Positions 45,080-53,387 are shown, counted from the stretch's first letter. The stretch: 64,000 nucleotides of DNA from Bradyrhizobium erythrophlei (GCF_900129425.1 NZ_LT670817.1:2294001-2358000); one strand, 5' to 3'. Numbers and translations are program-made. Notes: generated by a model not told the origin, from the letters alone.

Positions 45080-45913
45080 CTATCCATATTCCGGGCCGGT
45101 GACGGCGAACGGCAGTTCCGCGGGCAGGGTGGTGATGCGGCCGAAACGCATGCGCTGAAACGGCCGCTCGATCGCCCAGCCGGATTCCGTCAGGCCCTTG
45201 AGGAATTCTTCCTGGGTGGCGACGGCGTCGATCAGCAAGGGACCGGTTTCGGATCGAACGATCGCATCGATCATTGCCAGCGCCCGGTCGGTACGGTCCG
45301 CAAACAGCGGGCCGATATGCCTGGTCTTTCGGCCATCGCGGACGAGTGCCACCGCATCGCCATTCGACAACAGCCGGGAGTCGGGGCGTCCGCCAAGTTC
45401 CGCCAGCAAAGCGCTGCGATCGAATCCCATGGCATGACGATCGCGCACGGTGAGGCGCTCGAGTTCACCTGATGATAACGGCTCCGGCGCTCCGGCATTC
45501 GCCGGCGTCGCATTCTCAAGACGCAATCGCCGCAGTTGCAGCGCCGGCGTAAAGCCGAGCGGGCCATAAACCCCGGCGCCTGCCGGCGTTGCATCGAGCC
45601 AGGTGGTGAGGCCTTGCTTGATCGCGAGATCGAGACAGGTGTCGACCAGTTTGGTCGCGAGACCGCGGCGGCGCCAGTTCGCCGTCACCAGCACCATGCT
45701 GATCCAGGCGTTGCCGGAGGTGTAGGGCAGCAGCGCCGCGGTCGCGATCAGCTGGCCATTATTGTCGCGCACGCCGAACACGATTCCTTCGGTGAGGAAA
45801 AAACGCCAGTCGGCCTCGTTCTGATTCCAGTGGGCCTCCGCCGACAGCGCAAGCCCGGCGAGCGCGTCGTCCGGCCCGAGCTGAACGATGGCACGATGCT
45901 CAGTATCGCCCAT
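45080..45913 (-). CDS. GNAT-family N-acetyltransferase
   Basis: 277 residues. The acetyl-CoA site lies in the N-terminal half: WISMVLVTANWRRRGLATKLVDTCLDLA contains the R/Q-x-x-G-x-A motif. A second, less conserved half follows (about 150-277), suggesting a two-domain GNAT. The acceptor is unknown; the imported amine or its product is a reasonable guess. It overlaps the epimerase gene by 14 bases. Confidence 0.82.
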   Translation of the reverse strand: MGDTEHRAIVQLGPDDALAGLALSAEAHWNQNEADWRFFLTEGIVFGVRDNNGQLIATAALLPYTSGNAWISMVLVTANWRRRGLATKLVDTCLDLAIKQGLTTWLDATPAGAGVYGPLGFTPALQLRRLRLENATPANAGAPEPLSSGELERLTVRDRHAMGFDRSALLAELGGRPDSRLLSNGDAVALVRDGRKTRHIGPLFADRTDRALAMIDAIVRSETGPLLIDAVATQEEFLKGLTESGWAIERPFQRMRFGRITTLPAELPFAVTGPEYG

Positions 45914-46958
45914 CGCGTACCTCGTATTTGGTGGGCTTGCCGAGGCTCGGCATCGCGCGCGCCACCCAATCGGCCGTCCAGGCGATCAGTTGCCCGGTAT
46001 CGACGATCGGAAGGCCGAACAATTTGACCGCCTGCGAGGTGTCGGTGAGCCAGGCCGTCGGCTGTTCGGTGCCGACGAGGATGGGATCGCGGCCGAGCCG
46101 CGCACCGAGCTTTGCGGCGAGATCGCGGACGCTGAGGATTTCGTGGCCGCTGACGTTGATCGGCGAGGTCGGGGTGTCGCAATGCGCGAGGCAGCGCAGC
46201 GCCTGCGCCGAGGCGTCGCCCTGCCAGATGAAATTGACATGGCCGAGGCTGACGTCGATCGGCTTGCCCGTGAGGATCTTGGTCGCGATGTCGTGCAGCA
46301 CACCGTAGCGCATGTCGATTGCGTAGTTGAGCCGGAACAGCCGACCGGGGGTGGAAAATTTGCGCGAGAAATATTCGAACATCCGCTCGCGTCCAACGCA
46401 GGACTGCGCGTATTCGCCGGGCGGATCGGGTGGCAGATCTTCGCGCGCGCCCTTGCCGTCCACCGGCACGAACGGATAGACGCAGCCGGTCGAGAACGCC
46501 ACGATCCGCGAACCGGAAAACGCCTGGGCGACCAGGGCGGGCACGTGCGCATTCATCGCCCAGGTCAGCGACAGATCGCCCTCGGCGCCGAACTTGCGTC
46601 CGGCCATGAAGATGACGTTCGGCGCCTTCGGCAGCGCGTTGATGGCGGCTTCATCGAGCAGGTCGCAGCTCAGCGTTTCAACGCCGCGGGCGTCGAGCCA
46701 TGCTTTGGCGCCGGGGTCGCTGAAGCGGGCGACGCCGATGACGCGGCGGTGGGGCAGGGCAGCCTTGGCAAGGCCGGCCAGCGTCGGACCCATCTTGCCG
46801 GCGACGCCGAGGACCATGATGTCGCCATCGACCTTTTCGAGATCATCGATCAGCGCCTGGCTCGGCCGGCACAGCAGCTCGTCGAGTTCGGCGATATCGG
46901 AGATGGTGTCCGGCAGATTGTCGCGCGTCAGCAGCATGTATTTTCCCTGATGTTTCAT
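45900..46958 (-). CDS. NAD(P)-dependent epimerase/dehydratase-like protein (extended SDR)
   Basis: 352 residues from the ATG at 46958, which overlaps the permease stop. The nucleotide motif is MVLGVAGKMGPTLAGLA, followed by FSTGCVYPFVPVDG. The usual YxxxK reads YAQSCVGRERM, so the Lys is replaced by Cys, which makes ordinary epimerase chemistry doubtful. It is encoded between the permease and the GNAT in the same operon. Confidence 0.8.
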   Translation of the reverse strand: MKHQGKYMLLTRDNLPDTISDIAELDELLCRPSQALIDDLEKVDGDIMVLGVAGKMGPTLAGLAKAALPHRRVIGVARFSDPGAKAWLDARGVETLSCDLLDEAAINALPKAPNVIFMAGRKFGAEGDLSLTWAMNAHVPALVAQAFSGSRIVAFSTGCVYPFVPVDGKGAREDLPPDPPGEYAQSCVGRERMFEYFSRKFSTPGRLFRLNYAIDMRYGVLHDIATKILTGKPIDVSLGHVNFIWQGDASAQALRCLAHCDTPTSPINVSGHEILSVRDLAAKLGARLGRDPILVGTEQPTAWLTDTSQAVKLFGLPIVDTGQLIAWTADWVARAMPSLGKPTKYEVRDGRY

Positions 46959-47725
46959 TGCAGGCGTACGTCCCTGACCACGAACAGCCGTTCGAGGCCG
47001 AGCACGAGGCCGTAAAGTGCCACTCCCAGCAACGTCAAAAGCACCACCGCCATCACCATCGCCGGCGTGTCCAGCGAGGACTGCACCTGAATCATGAGAT
47101 AGCCGAGCCCGCGCTCGGAGGCGATAAACTCGCCGACGATCGCGCCGGCGACCGCGAGAATAGCGCCGACCTTCATGCCGGAGAACACGTAAGGCAGCGC
47201 GCCCGGCAGCTGGATCTTGCGGAACAGGGTCCAGCGCGAACCCCGTAGCGATTTCACCAGATCCAGGAGATCGGGTTCGACTTCGCTCAGCCCGCGCGCG
47301 GTCGTCAGCAGGATCGGAAAGAAGCAGATGCTGAAGGCGATCAGGATGTTTGGAAAGATGCCATAGCTGAACCAGACGATGAACAGCGGACCGAGCGCCA
47401 CTTTCGGGATCATGTTGAGCGTGACGAACAGCGGCAGCAACAAAAGACTGAGCAGCGAAGACCAGCAGAACAGCACCGCAAGCGCGACACCGACGAGGGC
47501 ACCGAGCGCAAAACCGCCGAGGATTTCTACCGCTGTCACCGCGAGGTTGGAAAGCCAGGCATATTTCGCCGACGTCAGCGTCGCCAGCGTGGCCAGCGGC
47601 GAGGGCAGGATGAATTTCGGCACGTGGAAGGCGTCGACCAGAACCTGCCACAGCACGATCACGGCAAGATGCACGATCAGGATGATCGCAAACGATCTGG
47701 CCGGGCGCATTGCGTCTGTCAACAC
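46955..47725 (-). CDS. ABC transporter permease (NitT/TauT/SsuC-like)
   Basis: 256 residues from a GTG at 47725, chosen because GGGAG lies 8 bases upstream; an ATG five codons later is an alternative. About six hydrophobic helices, first IILIVHLAVIVLWQVLV, with the permease loop DLLDLVKSLRGSRWTLFRKI. It heads the minus-strand operon and is preceded by a promoter with an operator-like palindrome. Confidence 0.87.
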   Translation of the reverse strand: MLTDAMRPARSFAIILIVHLAVIVLWQVLVDAFHVPKFILPSPLATLATLTSAKYAWLSNLAVTAVEILGGFALGALVGVALAVLFCWSSLLSLLLLPLFVTLNMIPKVALGPLFIVWFSYGIFPNILIAFSICFFPILLTTARGLSEVEPDLLDLVKSLRGSRWTLFRKIQLPGALPYVFSGMKVGAILAVAGAIVGEFIASERGLGYLMIQVQSSLDTPAMVMAVVLLTLLGVALYGLVLGLERLFVVRDVRLQ

Positions 47726-47775
47726 CGTGGGTTCTCCCAGTCGCGCTCCGGGTTCCGGCGGGCGCCTGCCGGCCC

Positions 47776-47817
47776 AATCTATCGTGGCTCGACCCGGCAA
47801 TCAACCATTCGGTTGAT
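47776..47817 (-). promoter_or_regulatory. Promoter and candidate TetR operator of the split ABC operon
   Basis: On the minus strand, TTGATT (complement of 47799-47804) and TAGATT (complement of 47776-47781) have 17-bp spacing and read toward the permease gene. The -35 overlaps a perfect palindrome ATCAACC-ATTC-GGTTGAT at 47800-47817. Its core CAACCA-N4-GTTG recurs next to the tetR-type start codon at 48664-48677, so both are likely sites for that regulator. Confidence 0.6.
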
Positions 47818-47869
47818 AAGTGCGGTTGCCCAGATCTTGTCGTACGAAAAGGACGTTATTCCGAAGATC

Positions 47870-47985
47870 GTCATGCCCGGCCTTGTGCCGGGCATCCACG
47901 CCTTGCCTCCGCATGGGCAAGAAAGACGTGGATGGCCGGGACGTCTAGCGCGAAGACGCGCTTCGCGCTTTAGCCCGGCCATGAC
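47870..47985. repeat. GTCATGCCCGG palindromic repeat, copy 2 with nested hairpin
   Basis: Same family as 6400-6487 (GTCATGCCCGGCCTTG, CATCCACG, GACGTGGATGGCCGG, GCCCGGCCATGAC). The right arm is interrupted by a second perfect hairpin AGCGCGAAG-ACGCG-CTTCGCGCT at 47947-47969. It lies between the operon promoter and the tetR-type gene end. Confidence 0.85.
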
Positions 47986-48012
47986 GAAAGAGCGAGGGCG
48001 TTTTGCCATACG

Positions 48013-48660
48013 CTACGGCCGCAGCGCCTGCAATACCAGGTCGACCACGTGCTTGCGGCGCGCCCGCTTGGCGGCGGCGCTGGTGAGGTCCTTGCCGAAA
48101 ATCGCCGACAAGGTCGGGGTGTTCGAAAAGAAGAAGTAGCTCAGCCCTGCGATCGAAATATAGAGATGCACCGGGTTGATCCCCTTGCGGAAGGTTCCGG
48201 CCCGCACGCCCTCTTTGAGAATCTTCGAGACCATGCTGACCAGCGGCGAATGCATGTCCTCGATCTTCAGCGATGCGCGTACATGTCTGGCGCTATTGCG
48301 GTTTTCGTCATTGAGCAGGACGATGAAATCGGGATGCAGCGCGAGGTGGTCGAACGAACTCTCGATCAGCTTCTTGATGGCCCGTTCCGGAGGCAGTCCC
48401 TCGAGGTTGAGCGTGCGCTCCTGGGCCCGGATTTCCTCGTATACCCATTCGAGCACCGCGAGGTAGAGCGCGTCCTTGTCGCCGAAATAATGATACACGA
48501 GTTGCTTGTTGACGCCGGCGCGCGCGGCGATTTCATCGACCCGTGCGCCGGCGAGGCCGCTTTGCGCAAACTCGCGCCGCGCCGCCGTCAGCAGTTTGCT
48601 CCGTGTCGCGATGGGGTCGCGCCGCTGCGGCTTTGTCCCGTTCGATCGTCGTTTGGGCAT
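48013..48660 (-). CDS. TetR-family transcriptional regulator
   Basis: 215 residues from the ATG at 48660; the open frame runs further up without support. The HTH is ARVDEIAARAGVNKQLVYHYF near residue 40, and the C-terminal domain (SSFDHLALHPDFIVLLNDEN ... YFFFSNTPTLSAIFG) is of the type found in pyrimidine/amine-catabolism regulators such as RutR. It lies between the binding protein (divergent) and the rest of its transporter operon (same strand). Confidence 0.88.
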   Translation of the reverse strand: MPKRRSNGTKPQRRDPIATRSKLLTAARREFAQSGLAGARVDEIAARAGVNKQLVYHYFGDKDALYLAVLEWVYEEIRAQERTLNLEGLPPERAIKKLIESSFDHLALHPDFIVLLNDENRNSARHVRASLKIEDMHSPLVSMVSKILKEGVRAGTFRKGINPVHLYISIAGLSYFFFSNTPTLSAIFGKDLTSAAAKRARRKHVVDLVLQALRP

Positions 48661-48663
48661 TTC

Positions 48664-48680
48664 CAACCAGACAGTTGACA
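48664..48680. promoter_or_regulatory. Second candidate TetR operator, between tetR-type gene and binding-protein gene
   Basis: CAACCAGACAGTTG at 48664-48677 shares CAACCA-N2-C-N-GTTG with the palindrome at 47802-47815. It is immediately upstream of the tetR-type start codon and overlaps a plus-strand TTGACA (48675-48680). No strong -10 was found 16-18 bases downstream, so the promoter is only half supported. Confidence 0.5.
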
Positions 48681-48791
48681 ATTCGGTCCGTCCCTTGTTG
48701 CATTGGTAAACGCAAAAGGGGTGCCACGACAAGGCCGCCAGGCCGGCCGGGGCCAGCCGCAAACGACGGGCCGCGAACGAGGAGAGTGGGC

Positions 48792-49796
48792 ATGAAAGGT
48801 CTTGGAATCGCGGGATTGGCGCTCGCGCTGCTGGCGCCGGTCGGTCCCGCCTGCGCCGGCGAGTCCGTCAATCTGATCCTGAACTGGACCCCGACCGCGG
48901 ACCATTCGCCGTTTTATTACGCCAAGGCGCAGGGCTGGTACGCGAAGGCCGGCATCGATCTCAACATCGAGGTCGGCAAGGGGTCGGGGGTTTCGGCGCT
49001 GAAGGTCGGCTCCGGCGGCTCGCCGTTCGGCATCGCCGATCTCGCGACCATGCTGGTGGCGCGCAGCAAGGGCGCCGATGACGTGGCGCTGATGAGCATC
49101 TACGCCAACACCGGGCAGACCTTCTATTGGCTGAAGAGCTACGGCGTCAACGGCGTCAAGGATTTTCCAGACCACAAGATCGGCAACCCGCCGGGCGATG
49201 CGTCGCGGGTGATGTGGCCGGCATTCGCCAAGGCGGCGGGGATCGCGCCTGACTCCGTGAGCTTCGTGAACGTCGGACCGACCGCCAAGATCGCGGCGCT
49301 GAAAAGCCACACCGTCGATATCATCAGCGACTTCTACAACGAACATGATCTGAAAGTCATCGAATTCGGCAGAGACCTCGGTTTCGTCAACTGGAAGGAC
49401 ATCGGGCTCAATCCCTATGGAAACTCGTTGATCGTCAACGGCGCGTTCCTGGCGAAGAATCCAAAGCTGGCCGAGGATTTCGTGCGCATCACCCAGAAGG
49501 CCTATGCCGCCTGCGTCGCCGACGTCACGCCCTGCCTGAAGGCGCTGCTCGATCAGGTGTCGGGTCTCGACAAGGAAAACCAGGAACACCAGTGGGAACG
49601 CATCAAGTTCCTGATGACCGACGAGTTCACGACCACCAAGGCGCTGGGCTGGATCGACGCCGATCGGATGAAAAAGGATTACGAGCTGGTGCAGACCTAT
49701 CTCGGCATGGAGAAGCCGTTTGCGGTGGAAAGCGCGTTCACGACGAAACTGCTGGACACCTCGATCAAGATGGACGCGAGCAAGGTCAAGAAGTGA
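48792..49796 (+). CDS. ABC transporter substrate-binding protein (NMT1/THI5-like)
   Basis: 334 residues with a signal peptide (MKGLGIAGLALALLAPVGPACAG). The mature part NLILNWTPTADHSPFYYAKAQGWY is the signature opening of the NMT1/THI5-like family, which binds pyrimidines, thiamine precursors and similar small rings. GGAGAG precedes the ATG. No permease is nearby on this strand; its partners are the permease and ATPase of the minus-strand operon. Confidence 0.9.
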   Translation: MKGLGIAGLALALLAPVGPACAGESVNLILNWTPTADHSPFYYAKAQGWYAKAGIDLNIEVGKGSGVSALKVGSGGSPFGIADLATMLVARSKGADDVALMSIYANTGQTFYWLKSYGVNGVKDFPDHKIGNPPGDASRVMWPAFAKAAGIAPDSVSFVNVGPTAKIAALKSHTVDIISDFYNEHDLKVIEFGRDLGFVNWKDIGLNPYGNSLIVNGAFLAKNPKLAEDFVRITQKAYAACVADVTPCLKALLDQVSGLDKENQEHQWERIKFLMTDEFTTTKALGWIDADRMKKDYELVQTYLGMEKPFAVESAFTTKLLDTSIKMDASKVKK

Positions 49797-49806
49797 GAAC
49801 GATGTC

Positions 49807-49886
49807 GTCATTCCGGGATGGTGCGTAGCGCCAGACCCGGAATCTCGAGATTCCGGGTTCGATGCTTCGCATCGCCCCGGAATGAC
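49807..49886. repeat. GTCATTCCGGG...CCCGGAATGAC palindromic repeat
   Basis: Outer arms GTCATTCCGGG and CCCCGGAATGAC, inner perfect palindrome CCCGGAATCTCGAGATTCCGGG. A related half copy is at 55331-55380. It lies between convergent genes and could end both transcripts. Confidence 0.85.
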
Positions 49887-49895
49887 GGAAGGTCC

Positions 49896-50876
49896 TCACT
49901 GCGGCGTCATGCCGGATGCTTTCACCACCGTCGTCAGCTTCTCGTAATCCGCCTTCATCAGGCCGGCGAGTTCATTCAGCGACATCGGCTTGCCCGGGAT
50001 GTCGGCGACCGCCAGCTGGCGCTGCACGTCGGGATTCTGCAGCGCCTTGTTGATCGCCCCGTGGATTTTTTCGACCAGCGCGTCGGGCGTGGCTGACGGC
50101 ACGTAGACGCCGTACCAGGGGATATAGGACGCTTCGGCGTAGCCGGCTTCCGCGATGGTCGGCACGTCCGGAAGATCGGCGACGCGGTTTTCCGTGAAGA
50201 CCGCGAGCGGCTTGATGCTGCCGTCCTTGATGTGCGGCAGTGCCAGCGCCAGCGAGACGATCTCGAAATGCATCAGGTTCGTCATCAGGTCGACCAACGC
50301 CTGGGGCTGGCCCTTGTAGCCGACATTGGTCAGCTGGATGTGGGCGGCCTGAAACAGCTTCTGCGCGGTCAGGTCGATCGACGAGCCGGTGCCGGGGTTG
50401 CCGAAATTGAGCTGGCCGGGTTTGCTGCGCGCCAGCGCCACGAATTCGGCGAGCGTCTTCGCCGGCATCGCCGGATTCACCACGGCCACGCTCTGATTCC
50501 AGACCGCGAGACCGACGCATTTGAAGCTTTGCATCGTGTCCCAGCCGGCGTCCTTGTACAGGGTTGGGTTGACCAGCACCGCCGGCCCCGTGACCAGCCA
50601 AGTATAGCCGTCGGGATCGCTTCGGGCGACCGCGGCGGTACCGATATTGCTGTTGGCGCCGGGCCTTGCTTCGACGACGACCGGCTGCTTCCAGTCGCGG
50701 CCGACCTGCTCGGTCACGGCGCGGGCGATGATGTCGACGATGCCGCCGGGGGGATAGGGCACGATGATGTGGATCGGGCGATCCGGATAGTTGCTCTGCG
50801 CCTGCGCTCGAGGGGCGTTGCTGAACATGATGGCGGCGACGCCTGCGGCCAGGCCAAAAGCCCGCATTGCTCTCAT
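49896..50876 (-). CDS. Tripartite tricarboxylate-type (Bug/TctC) periplasmic binding protein
   Basis: 326 residues from the ATG at 50876, with GGGAGGGAAG directly upstream. The signal peptide MRAMRAFGLAAGVAAIMFSN ends at RAQA. The mature part NYPDRPIHIIVPYPPGGIVD and VEARPGANSNIGTAAVARSD are Bug-family hallmarks. As with the other Bug gene here, no TctA/TctB is present. It is 170 bases downstream of the IclR gene, with a palindromic repeat in between. Confidence 0.88.
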   Translation of the reverse strand: MRAMRAFGLAAGVAAIMFSNAPRAQAQSNYPDRPIHIIVPYPPGGIVDIIARAVTEQVGRDWKQPVVVEARPGANSNIGTAAVARSDPDGYTWLVTGPAVLVNPTLYKDAGWDTMQSFKCVGLAVWNQSVAVVNPAMPAKTLAEFVALARSKPGQLNFGNPGTGSSIDLTAQKLFQAAHIQLTNVGYKGQPQALVDLMTNLMHFEIVSLALALPHIKDGSIKPLAVFTENRVADLPDVPTIAEAGYAEASYIPWYGVYVPSATPDALVEKIHGAINKALQNPDVQRQLAVADIPGKPMSLNELAGLMKADYEKLTTVVKASGMTPQ

Positions 50877-50949
50877 TCTTCCCTCCCGTCGTCGCAGCAT
50901 CGTTCGTGCGATGTGCGTTATTTTTGATAGCGATCAGCTCGTATTTGTC

Positions 50950-51030
50950 GTCATTGCGAGGAGCAAAGCGACGAAGCAATCCAGTTGGCGGCAAAGTAAG
51001 TCTGGATTGCTTCGCTGCGCTCGCAATGAC
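50950..51030. repeat. GTCATTGCGAGGAGC...GCTCGCAATGAC palindromic repeat, copy 2
   Basis: Outer arms GTCATTGCGAGGAGC and GCGCTCGCAATGAC, inner arms ACGAAGCAATCCAG and CTGGATTGCTTCG. A shorter form of the element at 18698-18813. Confidence 0.85.
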
Positions 51031-51046
51031 GGCCTCTTTTAGACTT

Positions 51047-51871
51047 TCAATTGTTATCCACCAGCGAGCGAATGCTGCGCGCCAGTCCCAAAATCCGCGG
51101 TCCGCATTCGCGTTCGATCTGCTCGGCGGAAAAGCGAAACGAGGGAATGCCGCAATTCACCGAAAGGCAGTCGCCCGCAGCGGTGCGATACAGCGGTGCC
51201 GCGACGCCGAAGATTTCCCGCCGCCATTCGCCCAGCGAAAGCGCGAACCCGCGTTCCCTGCAAAGTTCGATGTCGGGCAGCGTCCGCGCTTCAACATATT
51301 CCAATTCGTCAGGACGCTCGGCCTTCACGGACTGCACGTAGCGCTGCAGTTCATCCTCGGTCGAGAGCGACAGCAGGGCGCGGCCGACGGCCGTCGTCGC
51401 CAGCGTCCCGGTAAAACCGACGTCGGGAACGTGCGGAACGGCGTCGGTGGTGCGCAGCGTCTCGACGTAGATAAAGTCGAGACCGAACGGCATCGCGATC
51501 GATACCGTTCCGCCGGCGTAAGCGGCGAAGTCGCGCATCAGCGGGCGCGCCATCTGCCGGACCTTCAGGGCCGACAGCACCGGGTACGCTGCCGCCAGGA
51601 TGCCAAGGCCGAGTTCGAAGCGTCCCTTGGCGTCGCGCTTGAGATAACCGAGCTGTGCCAGCGTGTGCGTCAGCCGCGACACCGTCGGCCGCGACAACCC
51701 CGTCTGCAGCGCGAGGTCTGCATTCGACAGCGAGCCGCTGCCGTTGCGGAACGCAGCCAGCAGGTCGAGCCCGTGCGCCAGCGTCGTCGCGAACGACGGA
51801 TCGCTTGGGTCTCCGGCGGCTCTGGACCGCGAAAGCGCCGAAAAAGCCAGGGGCTGGTTTGAGGAGGCCAT
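51047..51871 (-). CDS. IclR-family transcriptional regulator
   Basis: 274 residues. HTH region TTLAHGLDLLAAFRNGSGSLSNADLALQTGLSRPTVSRL (in part), then the effector domain with YAGGTVSIAMPFGLDFIYVE and TTAVGRALLSLSTEDE. It is divergent from the acyl-CoA dehydrogenase (103-bp gap) and is the likely regulator of that gene. Confidence 0.88.
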   Translation of the reverse strand: MASSNQPLAFSALSRSRAAGDPSDPSFATTLAHGLDLLAAFRNGSGSLSNADLALQTGLSRPTVSRLTHTLAQLGYLKRDAKGRFELGLGILAAAYPVLSALKVRQMARPLMRDFAAYAGGTVSIAMPFGLDFIYVETLRTTDAVPHVPDVGFTGTLATTAVGRALLSLSTEDELQRYVQSVKAERPDELEYVEARTLPDIELCRERGFALSLGEWRREIFGVAAPLYRTAAGDCLSVNCGIPSFRFSAEQIERECGPRILGLARSIRSLVDNN

Positions 51872-51882
51872 GCCATAGATTG

Positions 51883-51950
51883 GACAGAATAAGGATATCT
51901 GTCAATATATCGGAACATATTTGCAGTTTGTGTCGGCATACGGCTATATG
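51883..51950. promoter_or_regulatory. IclR / acyl-CoA dehydrogenase divergent control region with inverted repeat
   Basis: An inverted repeat GACAG-N11-CTGTC (51883-51887 and 51899-51903) overlaps a minus-strand TTGACA for the regulator gene. A weak plus-strand promoter, TTGCAG at 51921-51926 with TATATG at 51945-51950, reads toward the dehydrogenase. The repeat is a candidate IclR operator. Confidence 0.35.
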
Positions 51951-51974
51951 CAGCTTCCACAGGGGACGGCAGGC

Positions 51975-53219
51975 ATGGACTTCGAGCTATCCGCACGATC
52001 CGAACAATGGCGCAAAAAGCTTCAGGCCTTCTTCGACCACGAAGTGCTTCCGCGCCACCGCGCCTGGGTCGATCACACCGCGACCAGCCGCGAGACCCCG
52101 CCGTTCATGGCCGAGCTGCAGCGCAAGGCGCGTGCCGCGGGATTGTGGAATCTCGGTCTTCCCGAACTCGCTGATGATGAGCCGGGGACGCGGCTTTCCA
52201 ATCTCGAATACGCGCCACTGGCCGAAATCATGGGACGGCTGTTCTGGGCTTCCGAGGTCTTCAACTGCCAGGCGCCTGACGTGCCCAACATGATCGCGCT
52301 GCATAACTGCGCCACGTCAGAACAGAAGGCGCGCTGGCTGCGGCCGCTGCTCGAAGCCGAGACCCGTTCGGCCTTCGGGATGACCGAACCCGATGTGGCC
52401 TCCTCCGATGCGACCAATATTGCCACTACGATCGTTCGCGATCAGGACGACTACATCATCAACGGGCGCAAATGGTTCATCACCGGCGCCGCCCATCCGC
52501 GCTGCAGTTTCCTGATCGTACTCGGCGTGACCGATGCGGATGCGGAGCGCACCCGCCGCCATTCCTGTGTCATTGTGCCGATGGATACGCCCGGCGTCCG
52601 CCTGATCCGGCCGCTGCGCTGGATGGGCTGTGAGGATCACACCGCCCCGATCGGCGAACTCGCCTTCGACAATGCACGTATTCCCCGGTCGAACCTGATT
52701 GGCGAAGAGGGGGAGGGTTTCAAGGTCGCCCAGGTCCGTCTCGGCCCGGCGCGCATTCATCATTGCATGCGTTCGATCGGGCTGTGCGAGCTTCTGATCG
52801 AACTGATGGTGGCGCGGTCGGCGGAACGCTCCGCATTCGGGCGCACCATTATTCAATACGATACCGTGCAGCGCTGGATCGCCGAATCCCGGGTCGAACT
52901 CGAGCAGGCGCGCCTGCTGGCCTATCGCTGCGCCTGGCGGCTCGACCAGGCCGGCCACCATGGCGCCTGGCGCGATGTTTCATTGATCAAGGTCGCCGTC
53001 CCCGCCATGCTGCAGCGGATCGCCGACCGCGCCATGCAGGTGTTCGGCGCGATGGGCGGTTCCGACGATACCCCGATCCATCAGGCGCTGGCATGGGGCC
53101 GGCTGCTTCGAATAGGCGACGGGCCGGACGAGGTTCACCTGCGCCAGATTTTCCGGATGGAGGCGATGCCGTCCTGGGGAATTGCGAATTCGCCGTATCT
53201 CGCTGCGCATCCGGAGTGA
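51975..53219 (+). CDS. Acyl-CoA dehydrogenase-family protein
   Basis: 414 residues from the ATG at 51975. Standard three-domain layout: DFELSARSEQWRKKLQAFFD start, FAD-binding FGMTEPDVASSDATNIAT near 142, DYIINGRKWFITGAAHPRC near 165, and the C-terminal QVFGAMGGSDDTPIHQALAW. It probably oxidises a branched or medium acyl-CoA. It lies between the IclR gene and the alkylsulfatase, on the same strand as the latter, but a repeat separates them. Confidence 0.9.
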   Translation: MDFELSARSEQWRKKLQAFFDHEVLPRHRAWVDHTATSRETPPFMAELQRKARAAGLWNLGLPELADDEPGTRLSNLEYAPLAEIMGRLFWASEVFNCQAPDVPNMIALHNCATSEQKARWLRPLLEAETRSAFGMTEPDVASSDATNIATTIVRDQDDYIINGRKWFITGAAHPRCSFLIVLGVTDADAERTRRHSCVIVPMDTPGVRLIRPLRWMGCEDHTAPIGELAFDNARIPRSNLIGEEGEGFKVAQVRLGPARIHHCMRSIGLCELLIELMVARSAERSAFGRTIIQYDTVQRWIAESRVELEQARLLAYRCAWRLDQAGHHGAWRDVSLIKVAVPAMLQRIADRAMQVFGAMGGSDDTPIHQALAWGRLLRIGDGPDEVHLRQIFRMEAMPSWGIANSPYLAAHPE

Positions 53220-53263
53220 GCTCAGAATGTGACTCAAAATGCAGTTAATCGAACGGGGAGTTC

Positions 53264-53351
53264 GTCATGGCCGGGCTTGGCCCGGCCATCCACGTCTTTC
53301 TTGCCGCGACGCTGTTAAGACGTGGATGCCCGGCACAAGGCCGGGCATGAC
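53264..53351. repeat. GTCATGGCCGGGC...GCCCGGGCATGAC palindromic repeat, copy 3
   Basis: Inverted orientation of the 6400-6487 element: GTCATGGCCGGGCTTGG, CATCCACGTC, GACGTGGATGCCCGG, GGCCGGGCATGAC. It lies 44 bases after the acyl-CoA dehydrogenase stop and 36 before the alkylsulfatase start. Confidence 0.85.
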
Positions 53352-53387
53352 GAAGAATCTGAAAATGCTACGAGGGAGAACAACAAC

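Noticed and set aside
45900..47804. A 634-codon fusion of an unknown N-terminal region with the epimerase
   Set aside because: The upstream part is the shadow of the permease gene; the epimerase ATG at 46958 overlaps the permease stop in the normal coupled way.
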